Below are positions 9,091 to 19,929 of a stretch of 64,000 nt of DNA, one piece after another (the stretch's first letter is position 1; each line of letters begins with the position of its first letter). Both the position numbers and the translations under genes were made by a program. The notes below the pieces were generated by a model. It was not told the DNA's origin. It saw nothing but the letters and a program-made list of their open reading frames with translations, and ran no database searches. Origin of the DNA: Acidobacteriota bacterium. GTDB lineage: Bacteria > Acidobacteriota > Vicinamibacteria > Vicinamibacterales > SCN-69-37. The DNA is taken from the NCBI GenBank assembly GCA_020853395.1, contig JADYYY010000016.1:186001-250000 (forward strand), given 5' to 3'.

Positions 9091-11709
9091 TCAGAATCCG
9101 AAGTCAGCCGTGACCTGCACCGTGCGGCGCGGTCCGGGAATGTAGTGGCCACCGCCGACGCGGTCGACGTAGCGCTCGTCGCCGAGGTTCGTGCCGTTGA
9201 CGCGCAGCGTGAGATAGCGGTTCACGCCGTAGGAGGCCATCGCGTTCACGAGCCAGTAGCTCGGCACCTTCAGGTCGGTGGTGGTGTTGCGGAACACGGC
9301 GTCCATGTACTGCGCGCCGCCGCCGACCGACAGCCCCCGCCGTACCTCCCACGTCGTCCAGAGGCTCGCCGTGCGGCTGGGCGTCAACGCGAGGTCGCGC
9401 CCGTCCTCGACGTCGTTGGCCGAGTCCACGATCTTGCTGTCGAGCTGCGAGAAGCCGGCGAGCGCGGTCCAGCCGGGAAGGATCTGCCCCGACACGCCGA
9501 GCTCGACGCCGCGCACGCGCTGGCGTCCGGCGAGCACGAACGGATCGCTCGAGAGGTTGCGCGTGCGCGCGTTGGTCTTCTCCGTGTCGAAGACGGCGCC
9601 GGTGACGAGCAGGCGATCGCCGTAGGCCGACCACTTCGTGCCCACCTCGACGTTGCGCGACTTCTCCGGCTTCAGGTTCACGCTGTTGGCCGACGTGTCG
9701 GTGGCGCCGAGCGCCGCACCGACGGTGCCGGCGTCCGAGGACGGATTGAACGACGTGCCGTAGCCGGCATAGATGCTGCTGCCCGTCGTCGGCCTGAAGA
9801 CGATGCCGGCGCGGCCGCTCAGCATGCGGTCCACGCGCTCCAGCGCCGTCACCGCGCCGGTCGCCAGCGTCGTGAGGCGATAGTCGACGTCCGATCGATC
9901 CCACCGCAGGCCGCCCGTTGCCTGCCATCGCGCGCCGAGATCGACCGTGTCGAAGAGGTACACGCCCACCGTGGACGTCCGCGTCTCGCTCGGATTGCCG
10001 GTGATGTCGGGCATCGGGCCGAACGGCGACTGCCGCGGATCCGGACTCTGCAGCGTCACCTGCGGCTGGTTGGTCGTCTGCGCGGAGTTCTTCGTGGCCG
10101 TCTCCTCGCGCGCCACCTCGAGCCCGCCCGCGATCGCGTGCGCCAGCCCTGCGGTGCGGCCGTTCCACGACACGCTCGTCTGGTTCGCCAGCGCGTCGTT
10201 CTCCATGAACCGGCGCTGGAGCTGCCGGTTGGGCGGCCGCGGCGCGGTGATGGCGTGATCGCGTTCCGTCTGGCCGTACCGCGACAGGTTGCGCAGCGTC
10301 AGGCCCGGCCGCACGTCGTGCTCGACGCGCACCGTCGCCATGTCGTTGTCGATGTGCTCGAAGTCGTAGTTCGCGAGACCGTAGAAGTTGCTCTGGTCGA
10401 CGGCCGGCGTCGCGTTGAACGCACCGGTCGGGTAGACCTGTCCGGTCGCCGGGTCGGTGTAGGTCCCCCACGGCAGGCCGTAGTCGGGCACGTTGCGTTG
10501 CCGCAGGTGCTGAGAGCTGAGCGTCACCCGCGTCGCCCCGTCCATACCGAACGCCACGGAGGGCGCGACGGCCCAGCTCTCGTTCTCGACGACCTGCCGG
10601 CCCGGCACGCCCGCGTCCTGCCACATCACGTTGACGCGCGCGGCGGCGGGCGACCCGAGCGCCGTGAACGGCTCGTTCATGTCGAGCGTGCCGCGCCGGA
10701 AGTCGGCGCCGCCGAGGCCGGCCGTGGCCCGGCGCAGCGACCGGAGCTGTGGCGTCTTCGTCGCGAGGTTGATGGCGCCGCCCGTCGACCCGCGCCCGCC
10801 GAACGACGACGAGGGCCCTTTGATGACCTCGACCTGTTCGAGGTTGAACGCATCGCGCGAGTACGGCGCCACGTCGCGGACGCCGTCCACGTAGATGTCG
10901 CCCGAGGCGGAGAAGCCGCGCATCGTCAGCGTGTCGCCGGGCAGGCCGCCGCCGCCCTCACCGGCCTGCATCGTGATGCCCGGCACGTTGCGCAGCACGT
11001 CGCGCAGGTTCGTCGCGCCCTGCGATTCGATCACGTTCCGTGAGACGACCGTGATGGTCTGCGGCGTCTGGACGATCGGCGCCGTGAACTTGGGCGAGCT
11101 CACCGCCGGCAGCGACGCCGACACCGTCACGTCCTCGCGCGTGGCCTCGATCTCGACGATGACCGTGGTCGCATCCACGAAGCGGTGCGACAGCCGGCTG
11201 TCGCTCAGAAGCTGCGCGAGCGCCTGGCCGGGCGTGAGTGTCCCGCGCACGGCCGGATTCGTCAGCGCTCGAACCAGCTCGGGCGCCACGCGCACCGTGA
11301 TGCGCGTGAGCGCCGCGAACTGCTGGAGGCCCACCGAGAGCGGACCCGGCGCGATGTCGAACGTGAGCGTGCCCTGGACGTTCTGGGCTTGCGCCTGCGG
11401 CGCTTGCCCGGGCCAGGCCTCGGGACCGGCGGCCGCCGGCGTGAGGCCGGACCGGTAGACCGCCGCGAACACGTCTTCCGGCTTCTCCCAAGGGCCGATC
11501 AGCCGTTCGATCCGCTGGACGATGGCGTCCGAGGCCGAGCGGGTGCGCGACGGCGCCGCCGGCAGCGCCGCCGACGCGGGCGCGGGCAACGCGGCCCCGA
11601 TCGCCGCCGACGAGACGACGGCAGCCACGGTGTTCCAGGAGCGGGATCGCGTCGCAGCGACGCGGGACGGAATGGACGAGCGGGAGGACCTGACAGGATA
11701 TTTCGCCAT
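9091..11709 (-). CDS. piuA: TonB-dependent siderophore receptor with STN domain
   Basis: An 872-residue outer-membrane receptor importing ferric siderophores with TonB energy. Start 11709 is set by AGGAG 8 nt upstream. Residues 1-47 are a long signal peptide; about 113-187 are a secretin/TonB short N-terminal (STN) domain ([20 protein letters not shown]...GQALAQLL); the plug follows from about 213 ([33 protein letters not shown]) and the barrel ends in ...VTADFGF with terminal Phe. An STN domain usually signals to a FecR-type anti-sigma factor, but no fecI/fecR pair is in the window. Followed directly by piuC and piuB. The 390 bp upstream region holds a palindrome and several hairpins. Confidence 0.9.
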   Translation of the reverse strand: MAKYPVRSSRSSIPSRVAATRSRSWNTVAAVVSSAAIGAALPAPASAALPAAPSRTRSASDAIVQRIERLIGPWEKPEDVFAAVYRSGLTPAAAGPEAWPGQAPQAQAQNVQGTLTFDIAPGPLSVGLQQFAALTRITVRVAPELVRALTNPAVRGTLTPGQALAQLLSDSRLSHRFVDATTVIVEIEATREDVTVSASLPAVSSPKFTAPIVQTPQTITVVSRNVIESQGATNLRDVLRNVPGITMQAGEGGGGLPGDTLTMRGFSASGDIYVDGVRDVAPYSRDAFNLEQVEVIKGPSSSFGGRGSTGGAINLATKTPQLRSLRRATAGLGGADFRRGTLDMNEPFTALGSPAAARVNVMWQDAGVPGRQVVENESWAVAPSVAFGMDGATRVTLSSQHLRQRNVPDYGLPWGTYTDPATGQVYPTGAFNATPAVDQSNFYGLANYDFEHIDNDMATVRVEHDVRPGLTLRNLSRYGQTERDHAITAPRPPNRQLQRRFMENDALANQTSVSWNGRTAGLAHAIAGGLEVAREETATKNSAQTTNQPQVTLQSPDPRQSPFGPMPDITGNPSETRTSTVGVYLFDTVDLGARWQATGGLRWDRSDVDYRLTTLATGAVTALERVDRMLSGRAGIVFRPTTGSSIYAGYGTSFNPSSDAGTVGAALGATDTSANSVNLKPEKSRNVEVGTKWSAYGDRLLVTGAVFDTEKTNARTRNLSSDPFVLAGRQRVRGVELGVSGQILPGWTALAGFSQLDSKIVDSANDVEDGRDLALTPSRTASLWTTWEVRRGLSVGGGAQYMDAVFRNTTTDLKVPSYWLVNAMASYGVNRYLTLRVNGTNLGDERYVDRVGGGHYIPGPRRTVQVTADFGF

Positions 11710-11802
11710 GAACGACTCCTCATGGCGTGCGACGGCCCGGAACCCGCTACAATTGCAGCGCCGGACGGACCATGCGTCACACGCGTGGATCAAAAACGGT
11801 CT

Positions 11803-11852
11803 CGCCAGACTGGCGTTCGGCAGCCCGTCGGGTGTCATCGCACCCGACGGGC
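11803..11852 (-). promoter_or_regulatory. Structured leader upstream of siderophore receptor
   Basis: On the receptor strand a perfect 12 bp stem (arms 11823-11834 and 11841-11852, 6 nt loop) is followed by a 5 bp hairpin (CGCCA/TGGCG, 11803-11815) and then a short run of Ts (GACCGTTTTTGATCC). This could be a 5' leader with an attenuator-like element. It matches no riboswitch class I can name; there is no B12-box-like consensus. Confidence 0.4.
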
Positions 11853-11864
11853 CTCTCTGTTCGT

Positions 11865-11884
11865 AACTGAGAAACGTCTCAGTT
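11865..11884. promoter_or_regulatory. Palindromic operator candidate (Fur-like) for piu operon
   Basis: AACTGAGA-N4-TCTCAGTT is a perfect 8+8 inverted repeat about 155 bp before the receptor start. Arms of this kind flank many iron-regulated promoters (TGAGAAT-N-ATTCTCA type Fur boxes), but the centre is 4 rather than 5 bp, so another metal- or redox-responsive dimer is also possible. Position in front of an iron-uptake operon supports a regulatory role. Confidence 0.45.
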
Positions 11885-12028
11885 GCCGTCGGGGAGTCTA
11901 ACTCCGACCAAATTGGTCCGTCAACTCGGGCCACCCCTGCTGTCACGTCTGCGTGCTCGAATCGGTCGAGCTCGGCCGCGTACTTCGGTGAGCCGCGGCC
12001 GGGCGCCGCGTCACCTTCTTCCCCGTAC

Positions 12029-12052
12029 GCCGCAAGCCGTGAGCCGCAAGCC
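12029..12052. repeat. Dispersed intergenic micro-repeat, copy 1
   Basis: Two copies of GCCGCAAGCC separated by GTGA. The reverse complement shares CTTGCGGCTCACG with the repeat at 56287-56318, so this is a dispersed word-repeat located only between genes. Confidence 0.4.
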
Positions 12053-12083
12053 AAAGCGCGCGGGAGGCGTCGGACTCCGCTCG

Positions 12084-12089
12084 TATACT
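12084..12089 (+). promoter_or_regulatory. Candidate -10 box of leaderless rhaD
   Basis: TATACT lies 8 nt before the rhaD ATG, in the same GCTCGTATA context as the box before rhaB. No Shine-Dalgarno precedes the ATG. Confidence 0.45.
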
Positions 12090-12097
12090 TGCGGGCG

Positions 12098-14356
12098 ATG
12101 GAGAACACGGCGAAGCACGGATCCGCGGGCCAGGCGGTGGGGACGGCCCGGTGGCCGTTGAAGGCGCTGACCGATCTCTGGGACGACGGCGAGGCGGCGC
12201 GGCTGGCCGCGACGCCGCTCGAGCTCCTGCGCTATCGATCGAACCTGCTCGGCGCGGACCTGCGGATCACGAACTTCGGCGGCGGCAACACCAGCTCGAA
12301 GTACACCGCGGTGGATCCGCTGACCGGCGAGCCGGTGCGCGTCATGGCCGTCAAGGGGAGCGGCGGCGATCTGCGATCGATCACCTCGGCCGGCTTCGCC
12401 GTGCTGTACCTCGACGCGCTCGAGCGGCTGATCGGCCGCTATCGGGGCGAGGCGCACGAGGACGAGATGGTCGCGTGCTACCCGCTCTGCACCTGCGGCG
12501 AGCGCGGCGCTGCGCCGTCCATCGACACGCCGCTCCACGCGTTCCTGCCGTTCGATCACGTCGATCACCTGCACCCGGACTGGGCGATCGCGCTCGCGGC
12601 CAGCGCCAACGGGCTCGCACGGCTCGACGAGTTCAACGCGCACTACGGGCGCCGCATCGCCTGGCTGCCGTGGCAGCGTCCGGGCTTCGAGCTGGGGCTC
12701 ATGCTGCGGCGCGCGGTCGAGGCCCATCCCGGCTGCGACGGCATCCTCCTCGGCGGCCACGGCCTGTTCACGTGGGGCGCGACGCCGCGCGAGTGCTACC
12801 GATCGAGCCTCGAGACCATCGACCAGATGGGCGACTTCATCGCCGCGCACGACACGAGGCGGCGCGTGCCGCGGTTCGGCGGCGCACGATACGCGACGTC
12901 ATCGCTCGATCGCGACGCGGCGGCCGGCGCGATCCTTCCGGTGCTTCGCGGTGTCGTCTCGACGGGACGCCGGACGATCGGTCACTGGGACTCGTCGGAC
13001 GACGCGCTGACGTTCGCCGGCTCGGTGTGGGCCGACGAACTGTGCCGCCTCGGGACGAGCTGCCCCGATCACTTCCTGCGGACGCGGATCTGCCCGATGT
13101 ACGTGCCGTGGGACCCGTCCTCCGGCCTCGCCGCGCTGGAGGCGCTCGTTCGCGAGCGGGTCGTGCAGTACCGCACCGACTACACGGCGTACTACGAATC
13201 GTTCGCGGCGCCGGACAGCCCGGCACTCCGCGATCGCAACCCGTCGGTCGTCGTCGTTCCCGGGCTGGGCGTGTTCGGCTTCGCCAGGGACAGGCGCGAA
13301 GCGCGCATCACCACCGAGTTCTTTCTGAACGCGATCCGGGTGATGGCTGGGGCGAACGCGCTCGAGGGTGACGCGGTGGACGGCCCGGTGCCGCAAGCAC
13401 GCCGGCCCGATCGAGCCGAGGGCTTCGCCCACGCGCACAATTACGTGGCGCTGCCGCGACGCGAGGCGTTCCGGATCGAGTACTGGGCGCTCGAGGAAGC
13501 CAAGCTCCAGCGCATGCCGCCGGAGAAGGAGCTCAGCCGGCGGATTGCGCTCGTCGTCGGCGCGTCGAGCGGCATCGGACGGGAAGTGGCCGTCGAGCTC
13601 GCGCGGCGCGGCGCGCACGTCGTGCTCGCCGATCTCGACGAGGCCGGCGCCGCGGCGGCGGCACGGGATGCGGCGGCCGTCTCGTCCGGCGAACACGTGA
13701 TGGCGGCCGCAGCCGATCTCTCGTCGCGCGCGAGCCTGCGCGCGACGATCGACCGCGCCCTCCGGCACTTCGGCGGGATCGACGTCGTGATCAACACGGC
13801 CGCGATCTACCCGACGCCGCCGCCGGGCACGCCGATCGAGCAGGTGTGGGCGCAGGCGCTGGCGCTCAACGTCACGAGCAACCACGTGCTGGCCGACGAG
13901 GCGGCGCGCGTGTTCCGCGCGCAGCAGCTCCCCGCGTCGATCGTCCTCACCAGCTCGGCGAACGCCGTCGTGCCGAAGTCGGGCAGCGAGCCCTACGACG
14001 TCAGCAAGGCGGCGGTGAACCACCTGATCCACGAGCTGGCGATCGGCCTCGGCCCGCTCGTGCGCGTCAACGGCATCGCGCCGGCGACGGTCGTCGCCGG
14101 CTCCGCGATGTTCCCGCGCGATCGGGTGATCGTCTCGTTGGAGAAGTACAAGATCCCGTTCGACGCGACGGAGCCGACGGAGAGCCTTCGAGCGAAGCTC
14201 GCGCAGTTCTATGCCGGCCGCACGATCACGCGCCAGCCGATCACCCCGGCCGACTGCGCGCGCGCGATCGTCTGGCTCGCCGGCGACCAGAGTGCCCGGA
14301 CGACCGGGCACGTCATCCCGGTGGACGGGGGGCTCGCCGAGGCGTTCCTGAGATGA
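12098..14356 (+). CDS. rhaD: Bifunctional rhamnulose-1-phosphate aldolase/lactaldehyde dehydrogenase
   Basis: A 752-residue fusion. The N-terminal class II aldolase domain (about 20-430) splits L-rhamnulose 1-phosphate to dihydroxyacetone phosphate and L-lactaldehyde; it has NFGGGNTSSK, MAVKGSGGDL, the zinc-ligand pair HVDHLHPD, and GGHGLFTWG. The C-terminal short-chain dehydrogenase (about 480-750) oxidises or reduces lactaldehyde; it has VVGASSGIGREVA, the ADLDEAG cofactor strand end, NTAAIYP in place of NNAG, and an S/YxxxK site (SSANAV...YDVSKAA). Start 12098 is the first ATG after the TATACT box. It is separated from rhaI by gdhA on the other strand, but a decayed rhaI start follows the stop directly. 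Confidence 0.92.
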   Translation: MENTAKHGSAGQAVGTARWPLKALTDLWDDGEAARLAATPLELLRYRSNLLGADLRITNFGGGNTSSKYTAVDPLTGEPVRVMAVKGSGGDLRSITSAGFAVLYLDALERLIGRYRGEAHEDEMVACYPLCTCGERGAAPSIDTPLHAFLPFDHVDHLHPDWAIALAASANGLARLDEFNAHYGRRIAWLPWQRPGFELGLMLRRAVEAHPGCDGILLGGHGLFTWGATPRECYRSSLETIDQMGDFIAAHDTRRRVPRFGGARYATSSLDRDAAAGAILPVLRGVVSTGRRTIGHWDSSDDALTFAGSVWADELCRLGTSCPDHFLRTRICPMYVPWDPSSGLAALEALVRERVVQYRTDYTAYYESFAAPDSPALRDRNPSVVVVPGLGVFGFARDRREARITTEFFLNAIRVMAGANALEGDAVDGPVPQARRPDRAEGFAHAHNYVALPRREAFRIEYWALEEAKLQRMPPEKELSRRIALVVGASSGIGREVAVELARRGAHVVLADLDEAGAAAAARDAAAVSSGEHVMAAAADLSSRASLRATIDRALRHFGGIDVVINTAAIYPTPPPGTPIEQVWAQALALNVTSNHVLADEAARVFRAQQLPASIVLTSSANAVVPKSGSEPYDVSKAAVNHLIHELAIGLGPLVRVNGIAPATVVAGSAMFPRDRVIVSLEKYKIPFDATEPTESLRAKLAQFYAGRTITRQPITPADCARAIVWLAGDQSARTTGHVIPVDGGLAEAFLR

Positions 14357-14365
14357 GCCGACCGG

Positions 14366-14457
14366 CCGACGTCCCCTGACCTCTCGAGCCGAACGACGCG
14401 ACGTCCGAACAGCAGATTGCCGCGGCGCTGGACCGTTTCCGCATCGAGCTCTCGTCC
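14366..14457 (+). pseudogene. Relic of the 5' end of rhaI
   Basis: About 90 bp just after rhaD match 16154-16246, the last 35 bp before rhaI plus its first 55 bp or so, with only a few differences. The start codon has become ACG (ATG in the intact copy), one base is missing before it, and identity ends after the codons for FRIEL. It is too short to be expressed. The intact copy is on the far side of gdhA, so gdhA with its flanks lies between two direct repeats. Confidence 0.8.
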
Positions 14458-14513
14458 ACCGCTTCGAACGCGACTCGAGCGCCCGCCTCCGGCGGCCGTA
14501 CTCGCCTGCCGGC

Positions 14514-17403
<2,890 letters not shown>

Positions 17404-17443
17404 TCGAAGTCCGATCCGCGGGAACCTCGGAGCCGTGCCCTCG

Positions 17444-18964
17444 ATGCTCGTCGCCTCGGCGCTCCGCAAGTCGTTCGCGGGCGTCCGGGCCCTGACGGAT
17501 CTCTCCTTCACCCTCGAGGCCGGCGAGGTACACGCGCTCGTCGGCGAGAACGGCGCCGGCAAGTCCACGTTCGTCCGGATCCTCACCGGGGCCGAGACGC
17601 CTGACAGCGGGTCGCTCGCGATCGGCGGCCAGGCCGTGTCCGGGTTGACGCCCGCGATCGCGAAGGCGCTCGGCATCGCCGCGATCCACCAGCATCCGGC
17701 GCTCTTCCCGCACCTGACCGTGGCGGAGAACGTCGCGCTCGTGCTCGAGTCGGGCCGACCGTGGACGCGCGTGGACTGGCGCGCGCGCACGACGCGCGCC
17801 GGCGAGCTGCTCGGGCGGATCGGCGCGGCGATCGATCCCGGCCGCTGCGTCGAGACGCTGAGCCTGCCCGAGCAGCAGCTCGTCGAGATCGCGAAGGCCG
17901 TCGGCGCGGACGCGCGAATCGTCCTCATGGACGAGCCGACCGCCTCGCTCACCGGCCGCGAGGTCGACACCCTCTTCGACGTCGTCGATCGCCTGCGCCG
18001 GGCGGGCACGGGCGTGATCTACATCTCGCACCGGCTGGAGGAGATCCCGCGCGTGGCCGGCCGCGTCACGGTGATTCGCGACGGGCGCACGATGGCCGCC
18101 GGCCTGCCGCCCGACACCGACAGCCGGCAGCTCGTCCGGCTGATGGCCGGGCGCGGCGACGAAGACGCTCGGATCGTCGTTCCCGTGCGGGCGCGGCCGG
18201 AGCCGGCCGCGCCCGTGCTCGAGCTCCGTCACGTCAGCAGCCGCGCGGCCGGTGTGCGCGACGTAACGTTCGGCGTCAGCCGCGGCGAGATCGTCGGCCT
18301 GGCCGGCCTCGTCGGTGCCGGCCGGACGGAGCTGGCCGAAGCGCTGTTCGGCCTGCGCCCGGTCGACGACGGCGAGGTCGTGATCGAGGGACGTCCGATG
18401 CGGTTCGCTTCGCCAACCGAGGCCATCGACGCCGGCGTCGCGTACCTTCCCGAGGATCGCCGCCGGCACGGCGTGCTGGCGGAGATGAGCGTCACGGCGA
18501 ACACGAGCTTGGCGAGCCTCGGCAGGATCTCGCGCGGCGGCCTCGTCGACCGCGCCGCGGAATCGAGGCTGGCGCAGTCGTTCGTCGGTCGCTTCGCGAT
18601 CAAGACCCCGTCGATCGCCGCGTTGGCCGGCACGCTCTCGGGCGGCAACCAGCAGAAGGTGGCGCTCGCCCGCTGGCTGGCGACGGGGCCGTCGCTTCTC
18701 ATCCTCGACGAGCCCACGCAAGGCGTCGACGTCGCCGCGAAAGCCGAGATCCACCAGCTCATCCGCGAGCTGTCCGCGGACGGCCTCGCGGTGCTGCTCA
18801 TCTCGTCCGAGCTGGCCGAGCTGCTCGTGTTGAGCGACCGGGTCGTCGTCATGCGCCGCGGCCGTGTTGCCGGCATCGTGGCGGGGGGGACGGCCACCGA
18901 GGAATCGATCGCGGCGCTCGCGATCGCGCCGGGCGACACGTTGGGCGGGAGGCCCTCCGCGTGA
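17444..18964 (+). CDS. rhaT: Sugar ABC transporter ATPase, two nucleotide-binding domains
   Basis: A 506-residue CUT2-type ATPase with two tandem nucleotide-binding domains. The first (1-235) has Walker A GENGAGKST, Q-loop, signature LSLPEQQLVEIAKA and Walker B IVLMDEPTAS. The second (about 250-505) has the degenerate GLVGAGRTEL in place of Walker A, signature LSGGNQQKVALA and ILDEPTQGVD, as in RbsA/RhaT. It should power L-rhamnose import; the assignment to rhamnose rests on the operon. ATG 17444 or GTG 17435 may start it. Its TGA overlaps the GTG of the permease by 4 nt. Confidence 0.9.
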   Translation: MLVASALRKSFAGVRALTDLSFTLEAGEVHALVGENGAGKSTFVRILTGAETPDSGSLAIGGQAVSGLTPAIAKALGIAAIHQHPALFPHLTVAENVALVLESGRPWTRVDWRARTTRAGELLGRIGAAIDPGRCVETLSLPEQQLVEIAKAVGADARIVLMDEPTASLTGREVDTLFDVVDRLRRAGTGVIYISHRLEEIPRVAGRVTVIRDGRTMAAGLPPDTDSRQLVRLMAGRGDEDARIVVPVRARPEPAAPVLELRHVSSRAAGVRDVTFGVSRGEIVGLAGLVGAGRTELAEALFGLRPVDDGEVVIEGRPMRFASPTEAIDAGVAYLPEDRRRHGVLAEMSVTANTSLASLGRISRGGLVDRAAESRLAQSFVGRFAIKTPSIAALAGTLSGGNQQKVALARWLATGPSLLILDEPTQGVDVAAKAEIHQLIRELSADGLAVLLISSELAELLVLSDRVVVMRRGRVAGIVAGGTATEESIAALAIAPGDTLGGRPSA

Positions 18965-19929
18965 CGCGCCTCTCGCGCATCGAGATCACGCTTGCCGTGA
19001 TCGTCGCCGCCGCGGCCGGCGTGCTGGCGATCGCCGCGCCGCGGTTCTTCGAGCCGGCGAATCTGCGCGACGTCCTGCTGGCCAATCTGCCGGTCGCGAT
19101 CGTGGCCGTTGGCGCGACGATCGTCGTGCTCACCGGCGAGATCGACATCTCGGTCGGATCGACGTTCGCGGTGTGCAGCGTGGCGGCCGGCGCGCTCGCG
19201 TCGGCGGGCGCGCCGCTGCCGCTGGCGCTCGCGACGGCGCTCGTGGCCGGCGGCGTCATCGGCGCGGCGAACGGCGCGCTCGTCGCGTACGCGCGGATGC
19301 CGTCGATCGTCGTCACGCTGGCCGCGATGGTCGCGTTGCGCGACGGGCTGCGCTGGGTCACCGAAGGAGCGTGGATCCAGGATCTGCCTGCCGGATTCCA
19401 GTGGTTCGGCTTGTCGCAGGCCGCGTATCCCTACGTCGCGTTCGCGGCCGTGGCCGCGCTCGTCGCCGGCGCGGCCTGGGGGCTCGCCATGACGCGCGGA
19501 GGCCGCGCGGTGTACGCCACCGGCTCCAATCCCGTCGCGGCGCGGCTGGCGGCCATCGACGTGCCGCGCGTGCGCTTCGCCGTGTTCGTCGCGGCCGGCG
19601 CGCTCACCGCGCTCGCGGCCGTCGTCAACGCGGTGCGCTTCAACCAGATTCCGAGCAACACGGGTCTCGGCCTGGAGATGAAGGTCATCGCGGCCGTGGT
19701 CGTCGGCGGCGCCGCGACCAGCGGCGGACGCGGATCGATCCTCGGGACGATGCTGGGCGTCGTGCTGCTCGGCATCTCCGGGCCGGCGCTGACGTTTCTG
19801 GGCGCGAGCCCGTACTGGGAGCGTGCGCTGCAGGGCGTCATCGTGCTCGCGGCCGTGGGCGCGGACGCCATCCGGTCGGCGCGGCCGTTCGCGCGGCGGC
19901 TCCAGGGGACGCACCGTGAGCTCGCGTGA
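18961..19929 (+). CDS. rhaP: Sugar ABC transporter permease
   Basis: A 322-residue CUT2-family permease of eight to ten membrane helices. It starts with GTG overlapping the ATPase stop (GTGA). Family markers are the short segment TGEIDISVGS after the third helix, RMPSIVVTLAAM, GLEMKVIAAVVVGGA and GGRGSILGTMLGV. It forms one half of the membrane channel with the next permease, whose frame overlaps it by 14 nt. RhaP is named by order and context. Confidence 0.87.
   Translation: MTRLSRIEITLAVIVAAAAGVLAIAAPRFFEPANLRDVLLANLPVAIVAVGATIVVLTGEIDISVGSTFAVCSVAAGALASAGAPLPLALATALVAGGVIGAANGALVAYARMPSIVVTLAAMVALRDGLRWVTEGAWIQDLPAGFQWFGLSQAAYPYVAFAAVAALVAGAAWGLAMTRGGRAVYATGSNPVAARLAAIDVPRVRFAVFVAAGALTALAAVVNAVRFNQIPSNTGLGLEMKVIAAVVVGGAATSGGRGSILGTMLGVVLLGISGPALTFLGASPYWERALQGVIVLAAVGADAIRSARPFARRLQGTHRELA

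Noticed and set aside
11803-11884. Cobalamin or other named riboswitch before the TonB receptor
   Set aside because: Hairpins are present but no B12-box or other known conserved core could be recognised.
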